In this document: piece by piece, positions 35,069 through 47,800 of the stretch
How positions within the stretch are numbered: position 1 is the stretch's first letter
Layout: every line of letters begins with the position of its first letter
Notes under the pieces: generated by a model
Database searches by the model: none
What the model saw: the letters and a program-made list of their open reading frames with translations, nothing else
What the model was told of the DNA's origin: nothing
Origin: Rhodocollybia butyracea
Lineage: Eukaryota > Basidiomycota > Agaricomycetes > Agaricales > Omphalotaceae
DNA: 64,000 nt
Direction: 5' to 3'
Assembly: GCA_015501585.1 (NCBI GenBank)
Contig: JADNRY010000053.1
Location: forward strand, 186,001 to 250,000
Translations under genes and position numbers: made by a program

Positions 35069-35794
35069 TCTTAGGCGGGAACTACAGACGCACGCCATCG
35101 GGTGGCATTCCCTGCCAACATGGTAAGCAATTAATGTGCGGTTCTTTGCCAGTCTGTTGATAGAGTTGCCCACGACAGACTGACTCAGCCGGTTCAACTG
35201 GCTCCAAACGCCTTGATGCAAGACGTCGTTCGATGGATGTATAATAAATATTTGTTACTGTATAGATGTGTATAGCAATTTTTTCATCTTAGAGAGAGAT
35301 AGTTAATCACCGTTAGCCACGCTATCAACCTAATCGGGGTGGTGGAACCCAGCTGATGAAAGATACTGACTACTACGAATTTCAGGTAATTCTTGATTTA
35401 GGTCATTATGGTGTTGATCATTCTGCTGCAAGCTTGTTCATACGTTTATCCCTAGTAGTACTTTGCAATTTTACGATGTACCAGAAACTGCGTTGCTTTG
35501 AGCACCCTTTGAGAGAAGACAACGCGGCCAGCGAGAACAAGTCGTACGTTTGCCTCGAGTCAAAATCAAGGAGGTTTGGTCGCCGTAAGCGCTCGCAGTG
35601 TACTAAATTAGCGCCGATTGACAGATCGGATGCTCGCAAGGAACTCGTACATAGACTGCGTCAGCTACTAAGTATCAGCGCTGTATATCTATTCCGTTCT
35701 CCTATTTTTGACCCATTTAGAAATCGTACTTCCTGATTAGACCTTCACTGAGTGTTTACTAGCCGTGTCACATGCTTGTTTCCTCCTTACTTCC
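35069..35794. other. intergenic stretch with conserved block after copy C
   Basis: 35069-35290 is homologous to the 3' flank of copy A. An open plus frame at 35356-35736 (126 codons, ATG start) has no recognised domain. The rest is the promoter side of the exchanger gene. Confidence 0.4.
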
Positions 35795-38426
35795 ATGACA
35801 CCTCGTTCCTTCAGGCTAATATTCCCTATCTTATTTCTGATCCAATGTTTTATTTGGTCTCGGGGACGATATGGACAACTACAAGTTGGTCTGCAAGAAA
35901 GTGAAAGCAGCCTCATAAAACGATACATTGAGGAATTTTCAGGATTTTCGCCGGAAGGAGAGGTATGTGCTTCTTTTATTCACACAGATTGTGATGTACA
36001 ACCTCAATGATCTATGTAGTGTCGTCCCCTTGACTTTCCTGCGGATCAGCAGTGCGCACATGTATCCGAATCCTGTGAAGGATCCAATACATTTCTTTCC
36101 CTGTTATACCTTCGTTTTTATTTCTGCACCGAATCACCTCTACGACCAGCAGCATTTACAGGCCTAGTTGTATGGCTTGTCTTCCTCTTTTCAACTCTGG
36201 GTATTAGCGCCTCCGATTTCTTCACTCCTAATCTCGCAGCTATAGCCCAACTTCTTGGTCTTGACGAAAATGTGGCAGGTGTAACGTTTTTAGCTTTTGG
36301 AAACGGTGCGTTGGTCCCTAGTGCCTCCAAAACACAGTGAAACCAACTAGAAACTCCAGGTAGTCCCGACGTCTTCTCAACGTTCTCTGCAATGCGTGCA
36401 AATTCGGGCAGTCTTGCCATCGGAGAACTTTTGGGCGCTGCGTCATTCATTGTGTCATGCGTGGTGGGCTCAATTTGCATCATCAAGCCTTTTCATGTTC
36501 ATCGTGGCCCATTCTTACGTGATGTCGGATTCTTCGGAGCAGCTGTCGCTCTTCTCCTCGCTATTCTATGGGACAATGTTATCCATCCATGGGAGGCTGC
36601 TATGATGGTCATGCTGTATGTGATCTATGTAGCTACCGTTGTCATTGGTACGTGGTGGATGAAGCGACGACAAAGACGCAGAGAACACGAGGCGTTAGTC
36701 CGTTCTGAATATCGAGACGATGAACTATCTCCGTCTTTTGATGTACCATACAGAGATGATCGTAAGCGTTCTGTTCTTGTAGCAATTCGTAGCTCATACT
36801 TTATTAGCCACATCCAATAATTCACTCACGGTACCGTCAGCTCCAGCGCGAGTGCGCGCACATTCGTTTCCTGGCCCTCCTCCCATCCAAACAGACCTCC
36901 CCAGACGCTCTCACTCCCGATCACCTTCTCCCACACTTGATATCCACACTCCTCGCTTTGCACACATGCCTTCTTTCTCCTTGGTTGGTGCATTAGAGTT
37001 CCGTCAAGTAGTCGCTTCGTTGAGAAACGAAGGCTCGGCCTCTTCTCTGAGTATCTTTGATAGTCCAGTCACTCCTTACGCGGGCGGTCACTATCACACA
37101 CGACCTAGGTCCCGTCCGAGGACTTTCCATGATTATGATCGAGATCCTTGGGATGCAGCATTGGCACTAGATAACCGTGCTCGTACCCCTCAACTCCGTG
37201 TAACTACGGCTCCCGACACCCAGCCGAACAGTCCTGAACTTGACCGCAGTGATTATTTTGACGACCCCCGGGCAAGCATGTCCTCTTCCATACCCACTAT
37301 TTCTCATACTCCTGCTTCTCCAACTGTAACCGAAAGCGATACCGAGTCTCAAAGTCACTCTTATGTTCCCTCCACCCGGTGGCAACGCGTGAAACATGTT
37401 ATCGGTACCTGTAGCCATACCCTTTTCCCGACTCTTCATAATTTCCGAAGCCTGAGTGTGCTTGGGCAAATTGCTTCTATTTTCGCAGCGCCGGCGGTGA
37501 TGCTGTTGACCCTTACACTGCCGGTCGTGGTAATACCATATATATCGCCACATAGCTCCAAAGAAAAGCTGCGCAGTAGTCATAGTTTGGTTGATTTCGA
37601 AGAAGAGGGCATCGAACGAGTGTTGATAGCCGAAGAAGAAGTAGAAGAAGAAATGCACGGGATAGGATTCAACAAGTGGTTGACAGCGGTACAAGTAATC
37701 CTAGCGCCATTATTCTGTATTGGAATACTATTTAGTATGTATCTTCAAATTTTCTCTGTTCATAGCATTGACGAGCGTCAAAACAGGTGGACATGCACAC
37801 CAGGTTCGGATATTACTCGTTGCTCTTTCCGTTGGGGCCGTAGTAGCTATTGCCATTCTGGTGTTTGCTAAACGAGGTGAAAACATGGCGTTCACAATGG
37901 CTCGCTGTTCTTTAGGATTCTTTGTTGCGGTTATTTGGATCATGGCTATTGCAGATGAAGTTGTTCAAGTACTGCAGACATTTGGCTTCATTTTTGGCCT
38001 TTCAGACTCTATCATCGGCCTGACGATATTTGCTGTTGGCAACTCGCTTGCAGACTTAGTGGCAAATATGAGTATTGCTGTAAGTCATAACTTGTTTTAT
38101 TTTGTGGTAGTGTTCGCTCATAAAATATCCAGGTCTTTGCTCCAATTATGGGGTTCTCAGCCTGCTTTGGTGGTCCGATGCTCAATATTCTTCTTGGTGT
38201 TGGGATATCTGGGTCCTATATCATTTCGCAGACATCAGAGCCTTACAAAATACGCTTTGGCTCAACATTGCTCGTAAGCAATGTAGGTTTGCTTGTCCTT
38301 TTGGCGATGACTGTTATCGTGGTTCCTCTTAATGGGTACTTTTTATCTCGCACATGGGGCATCTTCCTTATACTTTGCTATGTTGCTCTTATGGCTATTA
38401 ATGTCTTTGTTGAACTTCGGCATTAA
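35795..38426 (+). CDS. sodium/calcium exchanger family membrane protein
   Basis: Cation/Ca2+ antiporter, probably of an internal membrane. A hydrophobic leader (MTPRSFRLIFPILFLIQCFI) is followed by CRPLDFPADQQCAHVSESC. The first exchanger domain has GISASDFFTPNLAAIA and VAGVTFLAFGNGSPDVFSTF (alpha-1 repeat). A long Ser/Pro-rich cytoplasmic loop (about 36840-37640, for example SHSRSPSPTLDIHTPRFAHM) precedes the second domain with GLSDSIIGLTIFAVGNSLAD (alpha-2 repeat) and FGGPMLNILLGVGISG. It ends INVFVELRH and TAA. About 750 residues and seven introns. Resembles yeast YDL206W and vertebrate NCKX6/NCLX. The ATG at 35795 is the first in frame with the leader; an upstream exon is not excluded. 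Confidence 0.88.
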
Positions 38427-39070
38427 CAGACTGTCTCCCTTGCCATCTATGTACACGTCCCAGGCATTGATATTGGACGATTACTATCTATCACAAATAT
38501 TGCTAATGACAATGTATTTTAATTTTGTACGTGGATGTGAGTCCTTAACAACACTCGCTTGATATCGGACCTCCGAGTCGTTCGTTTGAGTACATATCGT
38601 TCATCGAAATTACCCGGGGAGAAGTCAATTCCAAGATAATATACAAGCCACCCGAGTACTTTCCTGTAAGCAACGTCGGCAACCGCTCTCACTTTGTTTG
38701 TAGCGCGCAACCACGCGAGACTCCACTGCAAGCTCTCTTGCACCCCAGATGCTTGGTGCTTGAGTGACTGTCGGTTACGTTCCTCTGTGTCGCCAGGTTT
38801 GCCGCGCCGTGGTATAATACGAAACACTGAATCGTGGGAAACACTGACATGATGTTCACCTGATGTTCCCATTCCCAAAAATTTGAAAAATCAGTTCCAT
38901 GCTCGTAAAGTGTGGCCACCGTCGAGGAAAATTCCCTTCTATCTACGCAAGCCAGATGCAAAGTGTAGTACTTGATTAAGCTCCCGATTATTCGCTATTT
39001 TTTCAAGCTCAAAAATTATCCGTACATGTTTTGGCAAAATAATGAAAGGGCTATGTAACCATCTTCCCAT
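38427..39070. other. intergenic stretch
   Basis: Holds the 3' flank of the exchanger gene. A minus ORF at 38519-38878 shows no known domain. The 3' end of tRNA-Tyr begins at 39071. Confidence 0.4.
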
Positions 39071-39157
39071 CCGACCTGCCTGGTTCGAACAGGCGACCCC
39101 GAGATAAAGTATTTAGCCGGTTACAGTCTCGTGCTCTTCCAACTGAGCTAAGGTCGG
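39071..39157 (-). tRNA. tRNA-Tyr (anticodon GTA) with 15-nt intron
   Basis: Acceptor CCGACCT pairs with AGGTCGG. The D arm is GCTCAGTTGGAAGAGC, the anticodon stem CGAGA/TCTCG with loop CTGTAA plus A, and the T arm GCCTGTTCGAACCAGGC. An intron of 15 bases (about 39106-39120) sits one base 3' of the anticodon, the canonical place; eukaryotic tRNA-Tyr genes nearly always have one. Confidence 0.95.
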
Positions 39158-40807
39158 GTTCATTGATAGCGAAAGAATGGCTAGCTCGAGAGCAAAACTA
39201 CCAAGTGTACCGCCAATAGCTTGTTCCCCGCCAAAGCTCGTCCAAAGAATCTTTTGCACCTCCCGACTTTTTCGTGCTTATGAGGCAACAGATCAGAGGA
39301 TGAATTTGAAAGGCAAAGGAGAGTTTAGGAGGAAGATGGGGGGCGGATGATGGTGTCTATATTATCCGAAGGGGTACGAAGAGGTACGAAGAGGGCTAAA
39401 TCTTTTACTTTTCCGTATTTCATTTTCCCGCCACTCGCTCACTCTGTTGTTCATTCGTGACTACTTACCCGCATAGAATATTACCACCAGCGATCTGACA
39501 ATACACATTTTCCCGGATATTGTAGATACCCAGATATATAGAAAATATGTGCATAGACTCAATGTTTTTATTTTAAATTGATTTTCAAAATACAAAGCAC
39601 TTCTCTCCCGTTTCGTCACCGTGTTCCGTCGACTGTGAATCACGAGCTAAACCCATCCATCCAATCATCCGAATCACTCCAAGTCTCTACCTCACGAGGT
39701 AAAACTCTCACAGTGAGTGCGACTTTTGTGTTGAGCTACTAGGCTTCAGCAGAAGGGTGGAGGCGATGCTGGTGTAGTACCCCTGCAAAATTGGAAAGAG
39801 AGAGCTCAAAGCTGGGAGCAGACTTGTTATCCTGATGCTGAGCGCTTTGGGTCTCGTCGCATTATTCCTCAGAGACCATCCATATATGTAGCTGACTTTC
39901 TTAATATATGGATTAGACACAACACTGGATAATCATATGACCGTGACTCTAGCGACATGTTCTCCGACTTAAGACACGTCAGGCTACTCACGCGTCGACC
40001 AAACAATGACGCGTCTGATGAACGAGCTTTACCCTTTTTGACAATTACTTGACACCCATCCTCCGCTTGACCCCGGACAAAATATCGGACTAACATTATT
40101 TACGTAGCGTCGCGAGAATCTCCAGGTTTGCTGGCTTGAAGTCTAACATCAACCGCCGCACGAAAAATAAATTTAAATCTGGCGCCTTCGCTCCCCCTAA
40201 ATGATGGCTGTCACTGGTCGTATTGAAATCAAACCTCCCACCGCATCTCTTGCACCGCCCAACTTTTTATGGACAGTACACAGAAAGCAGCGATGATGAT
40301 ATGATTGAAGCAGGGCGTCTCCAAAATCAAAACCTTTTTCTGCGAACGTACCACAGTATGAATGTTGGAGTACTACTCCGTACGCTCTATTGGGACAGTA
40401 TTCCCCGCTTTGACATATCATTTTCATATACGCCGTGTTTACCGATAACTGTACAGTACCTACCTTATCACGTTCGACGGCGTCTTCGAGCCACCTCAGT
40501 TGGTTTCCATTCAACTGAGGTGAGCTTTGTTCGTATATACTTTATGCTTAAACCATTCACTAATAATCTCATAGCGTAGTTGACTTCTACAGGTACATAT
40601 ATCAATATACCAGTTGGTTTCCATTCAACTGAGCGTAGTTGACTTCTACAATGACTTTGGGCGAGACCATGACTGGTGGATTTAAGAAATTAAGGAAGTT
40701 TAGCCCACTGCATGAATTGAGCACGCAATAAAATGGACAGTGAGTAAATCATGAACGTGTTCGGGCTCATCGGACCAACGGTCCGCAGTTTTGTTATTTC
40801 CATCATC
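39158..40807. other. intergenic stretch with duplicated hairpin motif
   Basis: No supported gene. GGTACGAAGAG is repeated in tandem at 39372-39394. The hairpin and direct repeats at 40492-40651 are listed separately. Short ORFs on both strands at 40197-40579 overlap each other and have no known domain. Confidence 0.4.
40492..40651. repeat. duplicated hairpin motif and paired direct repeats
   Basis: 40492-40522 is a perfect inverted repeat: CACCTCAGTTG, a 9-base loop, then CAACTGAGGTG. CAGTTGGTTTCCATTCAACT recurs at 40611 onward. A second motif, GCGTAGTTGACTTCTACA, occurs at about 40574 and again at 40633, so the order motif 1, motif 2, motif 1, motif 2 suggests a local tandem duplication of about 115 bases with a later deletion. 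Confidence 0.65.
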
Positions 40808-41636
40808 ATGCCCGCCAAGAAGAATCGCGACAAGTCCGATAAGGTTCCTGCTGCTGAACCAGCGCCTGTGGCTTCAGAGGAAGCGGAAGGGCCACCACCA
40901 CCAGAGCCAAAACCCCCGGTTCAAGTCCTGTATTGCGGAGGTCTGAGTGCTTCAGTCACTTCTCAAACCCATCGAGACACTGAGGGCTCGGCTGTTCCTT
41001 CTAGTCTGCACATTTCCCGTGGAATACTGCGAATTCGGGGAACATATAACGCGATGCAAAGAATGGTTACAAGAAAAGGACATCGATGTGTATAACAAGT
41101 ACTATTCTGAAGGTGCGCTTCAGTACGGATAACCAGCTGCCTACTGATAAATGAATATTCACAGAGGCTCTACAGGCCAAGATAGGAACATTGAGCTTGG
41201 AAGCACAGACAAAGCTAGAGAAGGATACTGCTAAAAAGGAAGCTAAAGCCGAGGCTAAAGCTGATGCTGCATTGAAGAAGAAGTTGGCGTCGCAGGTCCG
41301 TTATCACAAATTGCTATATACTCAATCACCGATCTGTAAAACTACCAGATCACTATCAAAAGGATTGAGCGCAACAAGCGGAAACATGTCACCGCCATAC
41401 ATGGGCTTGAAGCGTTTGGCATCGATCTCAAAAAAGCCGCCAAACAGTTTGCATCCAAATTTGCCACAGGTGCATCTGTCACAAAGAATCCTCAAGGTCA
41501 AGAGGAAATCGTGGTCCAGGGAGATGTGAGCGATGAAGTCCTTGAGATGATCGAGGGAGAGGTGGGTCTTCTCAAGGGCATTCCAGCGGATAATGTGGAA
41601 ATAGTGGAAGAAAAGAAAAAGAAAGGCGGAGACTAA
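40808..41636 (+). CDS. TMA22: TMA22/DENR translation factor (SUI1 domain)
   Basis: Density-regulated protein homologue; with TMA20/MCT-1 it recycles 40S subunits and helps re-initiation. ATG 40808 begins MPAKKNRDKSD and is preferred to an in-frame ATG 57 bases upstream, because homologues start close to the zinc-binding part. Next comes a Pro/Glu-rich stretch, then VQVLYCGVCTFPVEYCEFGE (N-terminal Cys motif, split by an intron), CKEWLQEKDIDVYNKYY, a Lys/Ala-rich coiled region, and the SUI1 domain ITIKRIERNKRKHVTAIHGL, then ASKFATGASVTKNPQGQEEI and GDVSDEV. It ends EEKKKKGGD. About 210 residues and three introns. Convergent with the giant repeat gene. Confidence 0.93.
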
Positions 41637-41810
41637 TCTCAAAACCTCTCTGTACATGTACTACGAATTGCCATGCGATGCGACTATGTACCTTGTGTAA
41701 AATTAAGCAGTGATTCCGACTAATGGTATGGAGTAGAGAAGATTCAGTCAAAGACATTACGGTCATAACTCAAGTCGTAGATAGCAAATAAAAACTTGAA
41801 ACCGACAGTT

Positions 41811-44800
41811 TCACATTACAACACACCATTTTTCCTTCTTCTCTTTGCTACCTTCAGCAACTTCAGCCCCCTCGACAGCCGCAGGTTCAGAAACGGAAGG
41901 CACTGGTGCAATGGAAGACAAAGGTCCTTCGGTTGGAGATAAAGCTTTCGGCGAAATAATCTCTCCTTGAGCATTGTCCAGAGATGCTCTTCCAGCGGGA
42001 GGTCTTGAGAACCAACCCCCTGGGAAGAATAACGACGAAGCTGTGGATTCAAGTCTCTTGCGTTCTTTGGTCACAGTAAGAGTATCTCCCACTTGGCTTT
42101 ATTTAACCCTAGTCAGCAAAAATGGAGCGTAAGATTAAAGGGGTACTTACTCTGTATTTTCAGCTTCTTCGATGGTCGGGAATGCCTCACTAGAGCTAGT
42201 AGGTTCTTTACTACTGGCGACCAGCTCTTGACCGGCGGATGTACTAGGGGCCTCTCCATCCTGGGAAACGGCCTGTACATGTTAATTTGTGCAAGCGCGG
42301 AAGCAACACTGATACTTACAGTTGGACTCTGAGCACTCGGAGGAGGTAATTGCTCTATTTTCTCAAGTTCGGACTCATCTTTCGTCTCATTAAACACTCG
42401 GGATCCCTGCCTAGACACCGAGTAAGAAGGCGTCCACGGAGATTTAGGTCGTTCGGGAGCGTCGCTCTGGGTGGTGTCCACCGTCAACTATTGCGAAACT
42501 TAGCGGAAACTAAGTGAAGCACAATGGGAACATACCTTGGACTTGTCCGCAGAGACTCTGTCTTCCTTAGGTTCTGCCTCCTTGGGTTCTGCCTCCGTAG
42601 GTTCTACCTCCTCAGGAACTGGCTCCTGAACACTTTCTGCTGCAGGTATATCAGCGATAAACGATGCAAGCTCCTCAACATCTTCAACAACCGCAGGCTC
42701 TTCCAAGGGAGTTTTCGAGCCGGATTGATTCGTCACCTCATACGAACCCCATGGTGATTTGGGCCTCTCCATTCCAACAGCCTCCGACGGAGAAAGAGCT
42801 GTGGAAACTGGCACGCTTTCATCAGTGACATCGCTAGACACTACAGGTGTGCCCTGAGAACATGCACCAAACACGTTGTCAGTTCATGAAGTTAAATGTT
42901 CCGTAAAGAAAGGTTAACATACGTTGTCTTGCTTGTTATCAGGCTGTCGAAATGCTATATAAGATTCTGCAGGTAAGGGTCAGAGCAGAAACACACCTCT
43001 TCCACAAACTGATCCTTTTCAACAGAGAGTATCTCAGCAGATGGTTCAATATCGAATTCAGGCTGAGCTGGGAGAGTAAGCTCGGGGACTGGAGAAAACA
43101 TAGATGATTCAGTTGGTGCGCTCGCCAGGTTATCCGAATTCAAGTTCGCCGACAATAGTTCTCTAGGTTCCTCGACGCTCTCGTCTTTTGAGTCGGAGTT
43201 GCTGAAGATAGAGTCAACATTTGGTACCGAATCTTCAAGGGCCAAAACAGGTGCGGCGATTGCATCAAAGTCAGTGGCAACAGCAGATTCCGTCGAATCT
43301 GCGGGTGCTTCACCAGACACTGAAAATTCGGGGGCAGATTCTTCCTCGAATTTCTGGGATTCAGTAAACTCTGCACTTCCATTGATAATTGATTCTAATC
43401 TAGCAGAACCATAATCGGTTGGAACGGATTCTACTTGTGAATCGAAGCTTTGATCGATGATTTCTTTCTCCTTGGGCAGGTCGGTGGCAACGAGTACAGG
43501 GCTGGCATGAGCAGAAACGGAAGGACTGCCTTGGATAGAGACAGAATACGAGGACACCCAAGGCGATGACGGCCTCGATGGAACACTCTTTGCTTCGACC
43601 TAAGAAATTTTCATTAGCGATACAAAACCATAAGAATAACCAAACTTACATTGGCAGCGGGAACATCAACCTCCTCGTCCGTGACTTGAACAGCTGGTAT
43701 TTGGGTCTCTGCGCCAGTCGTGATAGTTGAGGGAAGCTGCTCGATTTCTGGGATGTCTTCTTCTTTATCTATTCCAGGACCTTGACTGGTAACACTGTAT
43801 GAAGGCGTCCAGGGGGACTTGGGCCGTTCGATTTCAGGAGTGTTGACACTCAGGTTCGAGGTATCGATTTCGCCAAGCGACTGCGCCGAAGCTACGTCCT
43901 CGACGTCGTGAGAAGGGGGTTCAGCGACAGCAACTTCTGCGCTTGCAGTTTCCGGGGTGGGTTCAATGTCACTATCAACAGTGATTTCTGCATTCGCTGT
44001 AGAACGTTCCATTGCTTCAACTTCAGCTACCTCCAGAGGCTGCACTGCATCCACCTCATTGACTTTTGACTCGATGTCATCAGAGTTTACAACCAACGTC
44101 CCTTCAGCCTCAATTGAGCTAAGACCAGCCTCCAACGATTCCGGAGAAACGTTATCTTGGCCATCGGCAGCCAAAGCTTCGACCGCAGGCTCAGTAGGTT
44201 CAAGTTCGTCTCCTACCTTCTCCACAGCGTTTAAGCTATAAAGGTCTGTAGCTTCCTCGCCAATGGTGATAGCTGCTTCCTGGAATACATGCGGTTCATC
44301 CAGAACATTCGCTTCAACGACTAATTGCTGTTGCTGCTCTGTATTTACCTCATCTGATGAGCTTCCTTCAACTAATGCGCGTATATTAGCCGAAGAAAAT
44401 AAGCGAGATACGACTTACCCTCAGCTTCATCCTTGACTTGAACCTCGTCCTGCTCAACATCGATGTTGACCTCTTCAAGCTGGTCAACGACGTCAGGGGT
44501 GCGTTCACTTGCTTCGGGACGATAATGCGCTGACGTTTCCACATCGTCCTCAGCATCCTCGGCAGCCAACGCAGCAGTGACGATTTCACTAGAGCTGAGA
44601 GCAAGCTGTGGTCCGGGTGTTTCACCAGAATGGACAATGCTTGCAGGTGCGGGTGGAAGATGGTTTGCAGGAATGTCACTGATGGCCAAAACTTCTTCGG
44701 TGGTTTCTCTAGGTGATGAATGATCGACTGTTGTAAATGATACATTAGCAGGTGGTAGAATTGGGGCATCCACGACGGGAATCTCGGGCAGCGAAACTGC

Positions 44801-47800
44801 ATCGTCCTTGGGGCCCGGTGATGGTTCCCGCAAGAGCTCCGAACGAACATGAGACTCGGAGTCTTCTGGCAGAACAACATCTATCGCCAGTTCAGCTTTG
44901 GTAATTTCAACGATTGAAAAAGTTGCTCACCATTTTCAACAGTGTTAGCGTTTACTGTTTCATCAGCGGGCATTTCTTCTGCAAATGAATTTCCAGATTC
45001 GGGAGCTGCCTGCAAGCCGACGAGGGGAATGTCTACCTCTGGATTTTCGACAATCTGAGACTCCTCCCTGGACTCCACCCCTTCATCAGCTACTACTCCA
45101 GCAGCAGTCGTTGGTACTGGAGCTTCAGAGACAACCACAGAAGCATTGTTTTCAGGCAAGTCCCTCTCTGACGAGGTTTCATCTTCCACCAGTTCCGAGG
45201 AAGGTTCGTCGAGTGGTGTAAAAGAAGCTTGTTCCGATTCAGAGGCCAAATCTGTCGTCTGGCTTTCGGGTATTTCAGTGGCACCTACAGCGTCGTTAAC
45301 CAACGAAGACTCTTCAGCGTAAGGTTCCTCTGCCCCTTCTTCGCTTCTCTCTACCGCAGGGTAAGTAGAAATTTCAGTCGGAGCATTATCCAGGGTGCTT
45401 TCAGTAGTAAGCACTGCTTCAACTTCGGGTTCAGGGACAGTTTCTTGCACCGGGATTTCCTCCTCAACCGGATTCGAGGATTCTTCGAGTAGAGTTTCTA
45501 CAGCCGCCCTTTCTTCATCGCCTGCACTCTCCACTGTAGGCTCGGGGGCAGAATCAGAAACTACCGCTTCCACCATTGCATGATCAGGTTCGGGTGCGGA
45601 AATTTCAAAAGCGTCGGACTCGACCTGGCTGGTTTCAACAAACGGCTGTTCGACTATAGCTTCCACCAGATGACTGTCGGCCACTCCATCAGCTACATTC
45701 TCTACCACATGCTCAGGAGCAAGAACCTCAGGCTCCTCATTGCTTTCCCCAGCTTCATCTACTACCAGATCAGGAGCTTTATCCGGAGTCGTAGATCCCT
45801 CGGTTTCAGAATGAAGAGTTTCTACCACTTCATCGGCAGCACTCTCCACCCTAGATTCGGGATTGGGTTCAGAAATCACCTCGTCTAACTGCTGAGTCTC
45901 TGCCACTTCATCAGCAGTGTACTCAGGCTCGGGAGCAGCATTTTCTGACTCTCCAGGCTCCACCGAGCTGGTTTCAGTAGCAGGCTCTTCTACTATGGCC
46001 TCTGCCTGAGTAGCCTCCATCACCTCATCAACAGCATCCACGACAGACTCCGGCGCGGGATCATGAACTTCGCCCTGGACCTTGCTGGTTTCAACGATGG
46101 GGTCTTCGTCAATAGCTACTTCAGGCTCGGGTGCTTTAAGTTGAGCTGAGTCTTCATCAACCACAGTCTCCACTTGAGTACCCTCTGCTACTTCGTCATC
46201 AACATCCACAACAGACTCCGAAATGGAATCGTGAACTCCAGCTTGACCCTTGCTGGTTTCAATGACGGGGTCCTCACCGATAGTTACTTCAGGCTCGGGT
46301 GCCTTAAGGTGAGGCTTATCAACCGTAGTCTCCGCTTGCGTACCCTCTGCTACCTCGTCATCATCATTCACAACAACAGACTCTGGAGCGGTATCGTGAT
46401 CTTCGTCTTGGACCACACTGGTTTCAGCGACGGGGTTTTCTTCAGTAGTCTTTTCAGGCTGGGGTATTTCAAGGTTGGCGGACTCTTCTTCAACTATACT
46501 CTGCACTTGAGCACCCTCCGCCATGTCAACATCCTCCACTACGACAGCCTCCGGAGTAGGATCGGGAATTTCAGGTTGAACCTTGCTGGTTTCGCCGGCT
46601 AGTTCTTCTTCAATCACATTCTCCAACTGAGTACCCTCTGCCACTTTGTCAGTAGCATCCAGTATCGCACTAGGATCAGGAACTTCAGGTTGGACCTTCC
46701 TTGTTTCGACGGCTGGCTCTTCTTCGATCATATTTTCCACCTGAGTACTCTCCGCCTGTTCGCCCGTATCCACCACCGCAGGCTCTGGGGCACGATCAAA
46801 CACCTCAGGTTGGACCTCGCTGGTTTCGACGCGGGGCTCTTCGACTACAGACTCCACTTGAGGACCATCTACTACTTCGTCTACAGCACTCTCTATCGTA
46901 GGCTCGGAAGCTTCTCGGTCGGTCGACTCCTCAATCGTAGTCTCCGCAACCTTATCAGCAACACTTTCCAGAGCAGGGCTTTCGTAAACTTCAGGCTTGA
47001 CCGACTCCTCCTCTGCCTGGGAAACCTCTTCTGAGATTTCTGGAGGGGTTCTCTCCACTATCGGCTCCGAGTCAGGAGCAGGACTTTCGGCAACTTCAGT
47101 TTCGATTTGGTTGGCTTCGCCGACTGGCTCATCGATTATAGTCTCTGCCTGGAAGTCCTCTGCGACTTCGTCCGTAGCACTTTCCGCTTCCACGATAGGT
47201 TCTGGAGCAGGGGTTTCGGAAGCTTCAGGCTCGACCTGTTTGGTCTCAGTGTCGACTAGAGACTCGTTAGCCACGTTCACAACCGGGTCAGCGGCAACTT
47301 CCTCGTTCTCCAGTTGTTGTACAGATTCCATCAATTCCTGCGACGGGGCCGGAATGTCACCGGAGTTGTTGATAGCTAAATCCTCTTCAACGGCATCGTT
47401 TTCTAACAAATCTAATCAGTATCTTGTATAGAGAACAAGAATAATCGCATGCTTTACCTTGCTGCACTGGTGTAGATGCTGGGTCTGCAGCACGTGCTGC
47501 AATTTCAATTACAGAGTCCTCTACCTCTTGCACCGATGGAATATCTGCTGGGAGGGCTGACTCCGTCTCAGCATTTGTAGTTTCCTCTAGTTCAGCATTT
47601 GCCTCCGTGACGCTACTCTCGTCTACCATAAGACCAGAATCTTCCGACGAGTGAGAATCAACTTGTCTGTTCAATTCCTCGGAATGGACTTGCTCGATAA
47701 GCACTTCGAGAGGTTGTTTCAGGCCTTCCGTATCGTCTGTAACACCATCTTCAACCTGGGTATTCGACACCTGGTCATTCGACGCGTCAAGTGCCAATTC

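Noticed and set aside
44985..47431. Long plus-strand ORFs opposite the repeat exon
   Set aside because: They are shadows of the biased codon use of the acidic repeat gene on the minus strand; no start context, splice sites or domain.
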